From assembly GCA_021781935.1 (NCBI GenBank), contig JAJXVW010000007.1:1-15523 (forward strand): a stretch of DNA of 15,523 nucleotides, written 5' to 3'. The notes under the pieces are model-generated. The model did not search any database, was not told the DNA's origin, and was given only the letters and a program-made list of their open reading frames with translations. This DNA comes from a bacterium. Lineage in GTDB: Bacteria > Patescibacteriota > Minisyncoccia > Phycocordibacterales > Phycocordibacteraceae. This document shows positions 1 to 5,876 of the stretch, piece after piece. Made by a program: the position numbers and the translations under genes. Numbering within the stretch: position 1 is the stretch's first letter; each line of letters starts with the position of its first letter.

Positions 1-227
1 CCGAGCGATTCGGCTACCAGGTGCGCGAGCGTAGTTTTGCCGACGCCCGGGGGACCGTAAAAAAGGAAATGCTCGGGCATGCCGCCCCGCTTCCGAGCCG
101 CCTCGATCGCGATCCGAACGTTCGCCTTTATCTGTTTTTGTCCTACGTAGTCATCCCAGGAGGAAGGACGCAGCGCCGCGTCAAGCGATTGGAGCGAGGC
201 ATCGGATGGCTCGAGGGGGGTTGACAT
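1..227 (-). CDS. ruvB: RuvB Holliday junction branch-migration ATPase, N-terminal part (runs off the left edge)
   Basis: About 75 N-terminal residues are visible and the gene continues beyond base 1. The protein begins MSTPLEPSDASLQ, then has LRPSSWDDYVGQKQIK (residues 19-34), the usual RuvB opening, and a Walker A motif GPPGVGKTT at residues 58-66 preceded by PEHFLFY. RuvB forms the hexameric AAA+ motor that, with RuvA, drives branch migration of Holliday junctions. The ATG at 227-225 is chosen because it gives a normal RuvB N-terminus; no Shine-Dalgarno lies in front of it. A TGCTAGAAT element sits 20 bases upstream inside a perfect palindrome. RuvA is encoded about 9 kb away in this window, so ruvA and ruvB are not one operon here. 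Another AAA+ clamp-loader-like protein is possible but the opening motif argues for RuvB. Confidence 0.9.
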   Translation of the reverse strand, partial: MSTPLEPSDASLQSLDAALRPSSWDDYVGQKQIKANVRIAIEAARKRGGMPEHFLFYGPPGVGKTTLAHLVAESL

Positions 228-231
228 AGAT

Positions 232-396
232 TCACTGCAGTGCTAGCATTCTAGCACACGAGCAGCGGGGTTGTCCCACTCGTTCCTGAACCTTCCGGAT
301 GCTTTCGAGAAGGTGTTTCCTTTTCACCTCGGCAATATCGTGCGCATACTCCTCTAGGCAAGGCTTGACGGCTTCGGGCTTTGCCCCAAGGACCAC
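232..396 (-). CDS. Doubtful 54-residue ORF directly upstream of ruvB
   Basis: On the minus strand a GTG at 396-394 opens a frame ending with TGA at 234-232, five bases before the ruvB ATG. The product would read VVLGAKPEAVKPCLEEYAHD and continue as a charged, probably helical stretch (AEVKRKHLLESIRKVQERVG), then a cysteine-containing tail. A weak CGGAG lies 11 bases before the GTG. The amino-acid composition is protein-like and the close join to ruvB would suit an operon, but third-position GC is lower than in neighbouring genes. The frame is open only from an upstream TGA near 433. It could be a real small gene, a gene remnant or chance. I do not recognise a family. Confidence 0.25.
   Translation of the reverse strand: MVLGAKPEAVKPCLEEYAHDIAEVKRKHLLESIRKVQERVGQPRCSCARMLALQ
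240..257 (-). promoter_or_regulatory. Extended -10 element inside a perfect palindrome upstream of ruvB
   Basis: GTGCTAG (240-246), spacer CATT, CTAGCAC (251-257) is a perfect 7-base inverted repeat. On the minus strand it contains TGCTAGAAT (256-248), which fits an extended -10 (TGnTAnnAT). The same 9-mer precedes the gene starting at 7651. The -10 ends 20 bases before the ruvB ATG. The palindrome covering the -10 would suit a repressor operator; that role is inference. Confidence 0.5.
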
Positions 397-491
397 TTGG
401 TTTCCGGCTCCGGTCGGAAGCTGGGTTACTCCTCAGGTGCTTTGTCTACCCTACGATTTTGTAGGTTTGGCCTGGAGGAGCATGCGCAAGA

Positions 492-526
492 CGAACGGGC
501 GCGGGACGTAGTCCCGCGCCCGTTCG
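492..526 (-). terminator. Hairpin after pilB
   Basis: A perfect 16-base inverted repeat (arms 492-507 and 511-526, loop GTA) begins 19 bases after the pilB stop. The stem is very GC-rich (CGAACGGGCGCGGGAC). No T-tract follows on the minus strand, so it is a termination or 3'-end-protection hairpin rather than a textbook intrinsic terminator. Confidence 0.6.
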
Positions 527-545
527 CGTATGCCATCGCGCTGCC

Positions 546-2213
546 CTACGACAGTCCGACGTTGTCCTCGACTTCCGAAAGAGACGTGAGGCCGGCAAGC
601 GCCTTAAGGATGCCGTCCTGCGCCATGGTGAGATAGCCCTGCTTGAGCGTCGCCTTTCGTATGTCCGCAGCGGGAGGATTATCACGCAGGAGATGCGCGA
701 GGTCGTCATCCATGAATATCGCTTCATAGAGTCCGATGCGTCCCGCGTAGCCGGTGTCGTCGCCGTTCGCTGGTTCCGGCTCCCAAACCGTTTGCGGGTC
801 GTTCGGTATGAGCGAGGCGTCAGGGAAATTCTCGAACGCTTTCCGTATCACCATCTTTTCATCATCCGTCAGCGGACGTTCCTTCTTGTGCTCCGGATGG
901 AGGCGGCGAACGAGACGCTGTGCCATCGACACGCTGATCGCCGACCCGAATGACTTCGGATCAGCGCCGAGGTCCGCAAGACGGGGGAAGGTCCCCGCGG
1001 AATCATTCGTGTGGAGCGTCGAGAAGACGAAGTGCCCGGTAAGCGCGGCCTGTATGGCGATGTCGGCCGTATCCGCGTCGCGTATCTCTCCCACCATGAT
1101 GACATCCGGGTCCTGGCGGACGATAGATTTCAGGCCTTCAGCAAACGTGTATTTTTTCCCTTCGACCTGCGTTTGTACGATGCCCTCGAGGTGGTATTCG
1201 ATCGGGTTCTCGATGGTGATTATTTTTATATCGGGAGATTGAATCTCGCGCAAAAACGAATACAGCGTGGTCGTCTTTCCGCTTCCGGTCGGGCCGGTGG
1301 TGAGCAGCATGCCGTTCGGTTTCCGGATCTCCTTTTCAAGGCGCGCGAGGAGTTTCGGGTGAATGCCGAGATCCTTGAAGGAGGTTTTCGTCGTCTCTGG
1401 ATCGAGGATGCGCAGCACGATCGACTCTCCGTACGCCCCGGGGATAAACGATGCGCGTATCTCGACCGGCCGGTCTCCTTTCGAGACCGTGAAGCGCCCG
1501 TCCTGGGCCCGGTCGGAGAGGTTCAGTTTCGCGCCCGAAAGAAGCTTCACGCGGGAATTGAGAAGGCGGTAGGTCTTTGGGTCGAAGAAATAGGCGTCCG
1601 TGAGCGCGCCATCAAGGCGCAACCGCAGGCGGGTCTTTGCTTCTTCCGGTTCGAAATGAATGTCGGAGGCGCGAAGGGCGAAGGCTCCTGCGAGGATGAT
1701 TTCGAAAACCCGCGAGACGCGATCGAGCGCCTTTTCTGCAACGACCGCATCGAGCTCCTCGCGCAACCGCGAGCGCGAGCTCATCTCCGCCGCGAGGCGA
1801 GCGAGCGTGTCGCCCTTTACTTCGAAAACGCCGGGTTTAGATTCGGTCGCGTAAGAAAGATCGCCGTAGCGGCCGAGCGTCTTTTCGAGGCTTTTCTTCG
1901 AGACGAAGTACTGTTTTACCGCATATCCTCTATTTCCGAGATCGTGGAGGAGCGCGGGGAGGGCAGGGTTGTTCGGGTTGTGGACGGCGAGCGAAAGGGT
2001 TTTGTTCGCTCTCGCGAAAGCGGCGGCTTCAGCCGTACGCGCGTCATCTTCCGGAATGATGCGCAGCGCCTCGGTGTCGATCTCGTGAAGCGTGAGATCC
2101 GTGTACGGCACGCCGTACTTTTCGGAGAGGATACGCGCAACGTCCTCTTCTTCGCGCTCGCGCACTCCGGCGAGCTGTGCGTCGGTCTTTTTCGTGTCGA
2201 ACGGGAGGTCCAT
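546..2213 (-). CDS. pilB: Type IV pilus assembly ATPase, PilB/GspE family
   Basis: A 555-residue cytoplasmic motor ATPase that would power pilin polymerisation. Residues 1-110 form the N-terminal region; 150-280 hold the N2 region with SDIHFEPE (183-190). The C-terminal ATPase has Walker A GPTGSGKTT (307-315), the Asp box TIENPIEY (333-340), Walker B VIMVGEIRD (371-379) and the His box HFVFSTLHTND (394-404). The C-terminal zinc site of four cysteines usual in PilB/GspE is absent: the region reads RRLHPEHKKERP (435-446) and later GDDTGYAGRIGLYE (484-497), with no CxxC pairs. The ATG at 2213 lies six bases after the extended -10 TGATAAAAT with no Shine-Dalgarno, so the mRNA is probably leaderless. 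It stands alone here; pilM, pilN and pilO are on the other strand from 13464. A GspE role in secretion cannot be excluded, but the pilMNO genes support a pilus. Confidence 0.92.
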   Translation of the reverse strand: MDLPFDTKKTDAQLAGVREREEEDVARILSEKYGVPYTDLTLHEIDTEALRIIPEDDARTAEAAAFARANKTLSLAVHNPNNPALPALLHDLGNRGYAVKQYFVSKKSLEKTLGRYGDLSYATESKPGVFEVKGDTLARLAAEMSSRSRLREELDAVVAEKALDRVSRVFEIILAGAFALRASDIHFEPEEAKTRLRLRLDGALTDAYFFDPKTYRLLNSRVKLLSGAKLNLSDRAQDGRFTVSKGDRPVEIRASFIPGAYGESIVLRILDPETTKTSFKDLGIHPKLLARLEKEIRKPNGMLLTTGPTGSGKTTTLYSFLREIQSPDIKIITIENPIEYHLEGIVQTQVEGKKYTFAEGLKSIVRQDPDVIMVGEIRDADTADIAIQAALTGHFVFSTLHTNDSAGTFPRLADLGADPKSFGSAISVSMAQRLVRRLHPEHKKERPLTDDEKMVIRKAFENFPDASLIPNDPQTVWEPEPANGDDTGYAGRIGLYEAIFMDDDLAHLLRDNPPAADIRKATLKQGYLTMAQDGILKALAGLTSLSEVEDNVGLS

Positions 2214-2219
2214 ACGATG

Positions 2220-2228
2220 ATTTTATCA
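2220..2228 (-). promoter_or_regulatory. Extended -10 promoter of pilB, leaderless
   Basis: The minus strand reads TGATAAAAT followed by CATCGT and the pilB ATG. Transcription starting about 7 bases after the -10 would begin at or next to the A of ATG. No -35-like hexamer is seen at the usual distance. Confidence 0.65.
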
Positions 2229-2255
2229 TCCGACGACGGCACCAGAGAGGAGTAC

Positions 2256-2285
2256 TTGACAAATCTGTTTACGTATGGTTATCAT
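2256..2285 (+). promoter_or_regulatory. Promoter of the small lipoprotein gene
   Basis: TTGACA (2256-2261), an 18-base spacer, then TATCAT (2280-2285). This is the best -35/-10 pair in the window. It leaves a leader of about 25 bases that contains the Shine-Dalgarno CAGGGAGA, 7-8 bases before the ATG at 2318. It is divergent from the pilB promoter. Confidence 0.7.
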
Positions 2286-2317
2286 GCCATCGGTACATCA
2301 ATCAGGGAGAGCGCACG

Positions 2318-2672
2318 ATGCGCCCGATAATCGGTATGTTGGCTCTAGCCGCACTCTGTGCCGGCCTCGGAGGGTGCGCGACGAGGGGTACTATGTCACC
2401 GGCGGGAACGCACGACCCGTTCCCTGCGCCTGGGCAGTCGGTACACCCGACGCCGGACACTATTGTGTGCTGGCTCGAGCATACTGAGCGGCTACTGGCG
2501 CAGCGCCAGATTGCCGTTCACGCCTGCCGGAGATGGCCCGTTTTTCTGTCCCTCCCGGGGACAGCGCTACGGCACGACGTCCTATTTCTTCATGGGTCCA
2601 TACGGATCCATGGGGGGAATCGGGTATGGATTTGGATACCCGAGCGCATCCTGGTTCTATTGGCATCACTGA
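2318..2672 (+). pseudogene. Small secreted lipoprotein gene with a broken reading frame
   Basis: The ATG at 2318 follows a good promoter and a CAGGGAG Shine-Dalgarno. The frame gives a clear lipoprotein signal, MRPIIGMLALAALCAGLGGC, with lipobox LGGC and lipid-carrying Cys20, then a Pro-rich stretch (SPAGTHDPFPAPGQSVHPTP). That frame then loses protein-like character and would run on to 2917 across tsaE. A different frame, ending in TGA at 2670-2672, carries a Gly/Tyr/Phe-rich tail (GTTSYFFMGPYGSMGGIGYG then FGYPSASWFYWHH) typical of an exported protein. The TGA is followed four bases later by a strong hairpin, which places the gene's natural end there. A net +1 shift between about 2400 and 2545 is therefore likely. 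It may be a decayed gene, a sequencing or assembly error, or programmed frameshifting. I do not recognise the family. Confidence 0.5.
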
Positions 2673-2676
2673 AACA

Positions 2677-2710
2677 AGCGCCCGTTTCTTCGGAAGAAGA
2701 AACGGGCGCT
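2677..2710 (+). terminator. Strong hairpin after the small lipoprotein gene
   Basis: A perfect 15-base inverted repeat (arms 2677-2691 AGCGCCCGTTTCTTC and 2696-2710) closes on a GGAA tetraloop, starting four bases after the stop at 2672. No T-run follows. It lies just upstream of the tsaE promoter. Confidence 0.65.
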
Positions 2711-2725
2711 CACTCGTACATGGGG

Positions 2726-2731
2726 TACACT
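2726..2731 (+). promoter_or_regulatory. -10 element of tsaE-polA, probably leaderless
   Basis: TACACT, preceded by GGG, ends seven bases before the tsaE ATG at 2739. No Shine-Dalgarno is present. The same GGG-TAC start of the -10 is seen at rpsT. Confidence 0.5.
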
Positions 2732-2738
2732 GTCGTGC

Positions 2739-3176
2739 ATGGAACGGACCGTCTCCTCGCTCGAAGAACTCGAGGCGTTTGCGCAGGAATTCGCCGATGC
2801 ACTCGCGCCGGACGCCGGCGCGACCCTGGTGACGCTCTCGGGAGAACTCGGGGCAGGGAAGACCGCCTTCACGCAGGCGCTCGCGCGCGCGCTCGGTGTC
2901 GCCGAAACGGTCAATAGCCCCACGTTCGTGCTCGAGAAGACGTATGCGCTTCCGGAAGGCGGTGCCTTCGAGCGGCTCGTGCATATCGACGCATACCGGC
3001 TTAACGGCGGGAATGAGCTTGGACCGCTTGATGTCGACGTTCTCCTGCGGGACCCGGGAAATCTTATCGTTCTCGAATGGCCCGAGCGGGTTTCCGACGC
3101 TCTGCCGGCCGCGGCACGGGAGCTTGCATTCCGCGTTACCGAAGACGGTTCGCGGATAATTTCGTATGACGCTTAG
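2739..3176 (+). CDS. tsaE: TsaE, tRNA threonylcarbamoyladenosine biosynthesis ATPase
   Basis: A 145-residue P-loop protein of normal TsaE length. With TsaB and TsaD it supports formation of t6A37 on tRNAs reading ANN codons. Motifs in order: Walker A GELGAGKT (35-42) with KTAFTQALA following, SPTF (60-63) in switch I, HIDAYRL (82-88), and VLEWPE (111-116), the Walker B-like strand. All are the characteristic TsaE blocks. The ATG at 2739 follows a -10 element by seven bases. The 3' end overlaps polA by 11 bases, so the two are probably cotranscribed. Partners tsaB and tsaD are not in the window. The protein is complete. Confidence 0.93.
   Translation: MERTVSSLEELEAFAQEFADALAPDAGATLVTLSGELGAGKTAFTQALARALGVAETVNSPTFVLEKTYALPEGGAFERLVHIDAYRLNGGNELGPLDVDVLLRDPGNLIVLEWPERVSDALPAAARELAFRVTEDGSRIISYDA
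3155..3160 (+). promoter_or_regulatory. Possible internal -10 element before polA
   Basis: GATAAT (five of six bases match TATAAT) ends five bases before the polA ATG at 3166, inside the tsaE 3' end. It would give polA its own near-leaderless transcript beside cotranscription with tsaE. The gap is slightly short. Confidence 0.3.
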
Positions 3177-5565
3177 ATCGAAACGGAAGAAGCGTCTCGT
3201 GCTTCTCGACGCGCACGCGATCATTCACCGCGCGTATCACGCGCTGCCGGACTTCACCGGTCCTGACGGGCAGCCGACCGGAGCGCTCTACGGGATTGTC
3301 GCGATGCTCCTCAAGATCGTAAACGATCTCGACCCCGACTACATCGCCGCCTGTTACGACCTTGCGGGACCGACTGTGCGTCATGAAGCATACGAGGAAT
3401 ACAAGGGAACCCGCCAAAAGCTCGAGGACGCCCTCGTCGACCAGATTGAGAAATCGCGGGAGGTGTTCAAGGCGTTCAGCGTGCCGATATACGAACGGAA
3501 AGGTTTCGAGGCAGACGACCTGCTCGGCACGATCGCGCACGAGCTCGCGGGTCGTGCGGATATCGACATCATCATCGCGTCCGGGGATATGGATACCCTG
3601 CAGCTTGTCGATGACGAACGTGTGCGCGTCTATACCCTGAAAAAGGGATTGAACGACACGATTCTCTACGACGAGACGGGCGTCCTCGAACGGTATGGAT
3701 TCAAACCGTATCTGATACCGGATTACAAAGGGCTCCGGGGCGATCCGTCCGACAACATCAAGGGCGTTCCCGGCATCGGCGACAAGACCGCGACGGAGCT
3801 CATACGGGGGTTCGGCACCGTGGAAGGCCTCTACCGAGCGCTCAAGAAGAAAGGCGCCGAGGCGGCGTTCGCCGCGAAGGGCGTGAAGCCGCGCATCGTG
3901 AAGCTCTTGCGCGAGCACGAAGAGGAGGCGCGTTTCTCGAAGGCGCTTGCGACGATACGCCTCGACGCACCCATCGCGTTCTCGCTCCCCGAGAAGTCCT
4001 GGCGCGACGCGGTCTCGCTCGCGGCGGTCCTCTCGATGTTCGACCGATACGGGTTCCGATCGCTTCGCGAACGCGCGAAGAAGGCTCTCGCGAAGGACGA
4101 GGAGGAATTCGCGGAGGAAGAAGGTGCCGACGACGCGCTTCCGGCTGAGCCGGTCGACACCATGAAGCTTGCCGAAGCAGCGGTCATGCTCTGGCTCATC
4201 TCATCGGAATTTACGAACCCCTCGCTCGAGGACATCCTCGCGTTCACGAAGGAATCATCGTTCGACTCGGCGTACGGGAAACTCGAACGGGAGATTGCTG
4301 CGCTCGGGAAAGTGGCGCGGGTCTACGCGGAGATCGAGAGGCCGCTCATCCCCGTCCTTCGACGCATGGAAACGCGCGGCGTACTCATAGACCGGGCAAT
4401 CCTCAATCGACTCGCGACGCAGTATCAGCATGAACTTGTGCGGATAGAGAAGCGCATCTTCAGCGCGGCCGGGAAGCAATTCAACGTGAATTCTCCGAAG
4501 CAGCTCGCGGAAGTGCTCTATGACGATCTTGGTATCAAGCCTGAACGGATGAAGCGCACTGCGGGCGGTCAACGCTCCACGAAAGAGAGCGAGCTCGAGA
4601 AGCTGCGCGAGGGAAATCCGGTCGTGGGCGACATACTCGAGTATCGGGAACTGAAGAAGCTTCTTGGCACATACATCGAAAACCTGCCAGCGCTTCTCGA
4701 CGCGTCTGACCGTTTGCATACGGAATTCATACAAACCGGCACCTCGACCGGACGTCTCGCGAGCCAGAATCCGAATCTTCAGAACATACCGCTCCACCGT
4801 GAACGGGGAAAGGCGATACGCAACGCGTTCGTCGCTCCGGAAGGCTTCTCGCTCCTCGCGCTCGATTATTCGCAGATCGAGCTTCGGCTCGCGGCGATCC
4901 TTTCTGGCGACGAGAAGCTTTGCGATGTATTCAGGCACGGACGCGACGTACATCGCGAAGTCGCCGCGATGGTGTTCGGCGTGCCGCCGGAACAGGTCGA
5001 TAGCGAGATGCGCCGTCGCGCGAAGGTCATCAATTTCGGCATTCTTTACGGGATGGGCGTGAACGCGCTGCGCGTCCAGCTTGGGAGTACGACTGCCGAG
5101 GCGCACCGGTTCCTCGACGATTACTTCCAGACATTCAAGACGCTTGCCGCGTATCTCGAATCCACGAAAGGATTCGCACGCAAGCACGGCTACACGGAGA
5201 CCCTGTTCGGCCGCCGCCGCCAATTCCCGGAGATGGCATCAAAACTGCCGTACGTGCGCGCACAAGCCGAACGCATGGCGATAAACGCGCCGATTCAGGG
5301 AACGGAAGGCGATCTCATCAAGCTCGCAATGGTGCAGACCGACGCGATGCTCGAGCGCGTAGGGGCCGGCGAGGACGCGCACCTGGTGCTCTCCGTGCAT
5401 GACGAACTCATATACGAGATTCGGAAGGAAGCGCTCGCGGCGCTCGCGCCACAGCTGAAACAGGTGATGGAGCGGGTATTGCCCGAAGGAGAGACGCGCG
5501 GCGTCCCCGTCACGGTCGAGATGAAATCGGGCCCCGATTGGGGCCACCTCGAGCACCTTGACTGA
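3166..5565 (+). CDS. polA: DNA polymerase I without a proofreading domain
   Basis: A 799-residue family A polymerase, used for Okazaki fragment maturation and repair synthesis. The N-terminal 5'-nuclease domain (about 10-290) has LLDAHAIIHRAYHA (13-26), FEADDLLGTIA (114-124), SGDMDTLQLV (139-148) and the helix-3-turn region GDPSDNIKGVPGIGDKTA (192-209). The polymerase domain (about 390-799) has TSTGRLASQNPNLQNIP (526-542), motif A LLALDYSQIELR (563-574, Asp567), motif B RRRAKVINFGILYG (616-629, with Lys620, Phe624, Tyr628) and motif C VLSVHDELIYE (741-751, His745, Asp746). Between them only about 80 residues remain, beginning with an acidic linker (DEEEFAEEEGADD), and no Asp-x-Glu exonuclease motif is visible, so 3'-5' proofreading is very likely lost. 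E. coli PolA is 928 residues. Phe624 at the nucleotide-discrimination position is the usual bacterial residue. It starts inside tsaE. Confidence 0.96.
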   Translation: MTLRSKRKKRLVLLDAHAIIHRAYHALPDFTGPDGQPTGALYGIVAMLLKIVNDLDPDYIAACYDLAGPTVRHEAYEEYKGTRQKLEDALVDQIEKSREVFKAFSVPIYERKGFEADDLLGTIAHELAGRADIDIIIASGDMDTLQLVDDERVRVYTLKKGLNDTILYDETGVLERYGFKPYLIPDYKGLRGDPSDNIKGVPGIGDKTATELIRGFGTVEGLYRALKKKGAEAAFAAKGVKPRIVKLLREHEEEARFSKALATIRLDAPIAFSLPEKSWRDAVSLAAVLSMFDRYGFRSLRERAKKALAKDEEEFAEEEGADDALPAEPVDTMKLAEAAVMLWLISSEFTNPSLEDILAFTKESSFDSAYGKLEREIAALGKVARVYAEIERPLIPVLRRMETRGVLIDRAILNRLATQYQHELVRIEKRIFSAAGKQFNVNSPKQLAEVLYDDLGIKPERMKRTAGGQRSTKESELEKLREGNPVVGDILEYRELKKLLGTYIENLPALLDASDRLHTEFIQTGTSTGRLASQNPNLQNIPLHRERGKAIRNAFVAPEGFSLLALDYSQIELRLAAILSGDEKLCDVFRHGRDVHREVAAMVFGVPPEQVDSEMRRRAKVINFGILYGMGVNALRVQLGSTTAEAHRFLDDYFQTFKTLAAYLESTKGFARKHGYTETLFGRRRQFPEMASKLPYVRAQAERMAINAPIQGTEGDLIKLAMVQTDAMLERVGAGEDAHLVLSVHDELIYEIRKEALAALAPQLKQVMERVLPEGETRGVPVTVEMKSGPDWGHLEHLD

Positions 5566-5586
5566 TTCATATTTGATTGCTTAAAT
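5558..5586 (+). promoter_or_regulatory. Promoter of the 66-residue membrane protein gene
   Basis: TTGACT (5558-5563, over the polA stop region), a 17-base spacer, then TTAAAT (5581-5586). The start codon is 31 bases further on, with the Shine-Dalgarno AGGGAGG (5604-5610) in the leader. Confidence 0.6.
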
Positions 5587-5617
5587 AAAAGCGGAGCGCG
5601 ACCAGGGAGGATGCGTC

Positions 5618-5818
5618 ATGCGCCCGAAACGACTGAACGCGGCGACTCAAGAGCCGCGATACCGCTCTTTCGATCTCTGCCGCGAGCTCGCGGTGCTCGC
5701 GATTGTGGCAGGGCTCATCGTGTGGGCGTGCTGCAGCGTCTTGCCGCCGTTCACGATATGCATCGGTAATGGTCATGGCGGCTGCACGAAGTTACCGCTC
5801 GCGACCAGCACGAAGTGA
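5618..5818 (+). CDS. Small single-pass membrane protein, 66 residues, unknown function
   Basis: I do not recognise a family. Residues 1-23 are basic and polar (MRPKRLNAATQEPRYRSFDL), 24-45 form one hydrophobic segment (LAVLAIVAGLIVWACCSVLPPF), and the rest is a short Gly/Cys-containing tail (ICIGNGHGGCTKLPLATSTK), which by the positive-inside rule would face outward. Four cysteines lie at or after the membrane segment. It has its own promoter, a strong AGGGAGG Shine-Dalgarno seven bases before the ATG, and its own hairpin terminator, so it looks like an independently expressed unit between polA and holA. The Shine-Dalgarno/start block CAGGGAG-N8-ATGCGCCCG is shared exactly, spacing included, with the lipoprotein gene at 2318. 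The signals make a real gene likely. Confidence 0.7.
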   Translation: MRPKRLNAATQEPRYRSFDLCRELAVLAIVAGLIVWACCSVLPPFTICIGNGHGGCTKLPLATSTK

Positions 5819-5828
5819 ATTCTCTCAA

Positions 5829-5862
5829 AAAACGGCGCCCCTCAGCAAGGGAGCGCCGTTTT
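5829..5862 (+). terminator. Intrinsic-like terminator abutting the holA promoter
   Basis: AAAACGGCGC (5829-5838) pairs with GCGCCGTTTT (5853-5862), extended inward by CCCT (5839-5842) with AGGG (5848-5851) around a one-base bulge. The terminal TTTT supplies the first base of the holA extended -10, so terminator and promoter are packed end to end. Confidence 0.7.
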
Positions 5863-5870
5863 GCTATCAT
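5862..5870 (+). promoter_or_regulatory. Extended -10 promoter of holA, leaderless
   Basis: TGCTATCAT, then GGGATC and the GTG start of holA. It is identical to the element before the gene at 12168. No Shine-Dalgarno is present. Confidence 0.65.
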
Positions 5871-5876
5871 GGGATC

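Larger units (their letters stand above)
228..545. other. 318-base stretch between ruvB and pilB
   Basis: Apart from the ruvB promoter/palindrome (240-257), the doubtful ORF (232-396) and the hairpin (492-526), I see nothing convincing here. A short inverted repeat CCTAC/GTAGG with a 6-base loop lies at 450-465. It is the longest stretch without a clear gene in the window. Confidence 0.6.

Noticed and set aside
1011..2330. 439-residue open frame on the plus strand
   Set aside because: It lies opposite pilB, whose ATPase motifs are unambiguous; long antisense frames are expected in GC-rich coding DNA.
2673..2917. Continuation of the lipoprotein frame across tsaE
   Set aside because: It runs through a strong hairpin and the tsaE gene in another frame and has shadow-type Arg-rich composition.
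4255..5223. 322-residue open frame on the minus strand
   Set aside because: It is antisense to the polymerase domain of polA and shows no recognisable motif.
5703..5876. Longer start for holA
   Set aside because: It would cross the 66-residue membrane protein gene, its terminator and the holA promoter.
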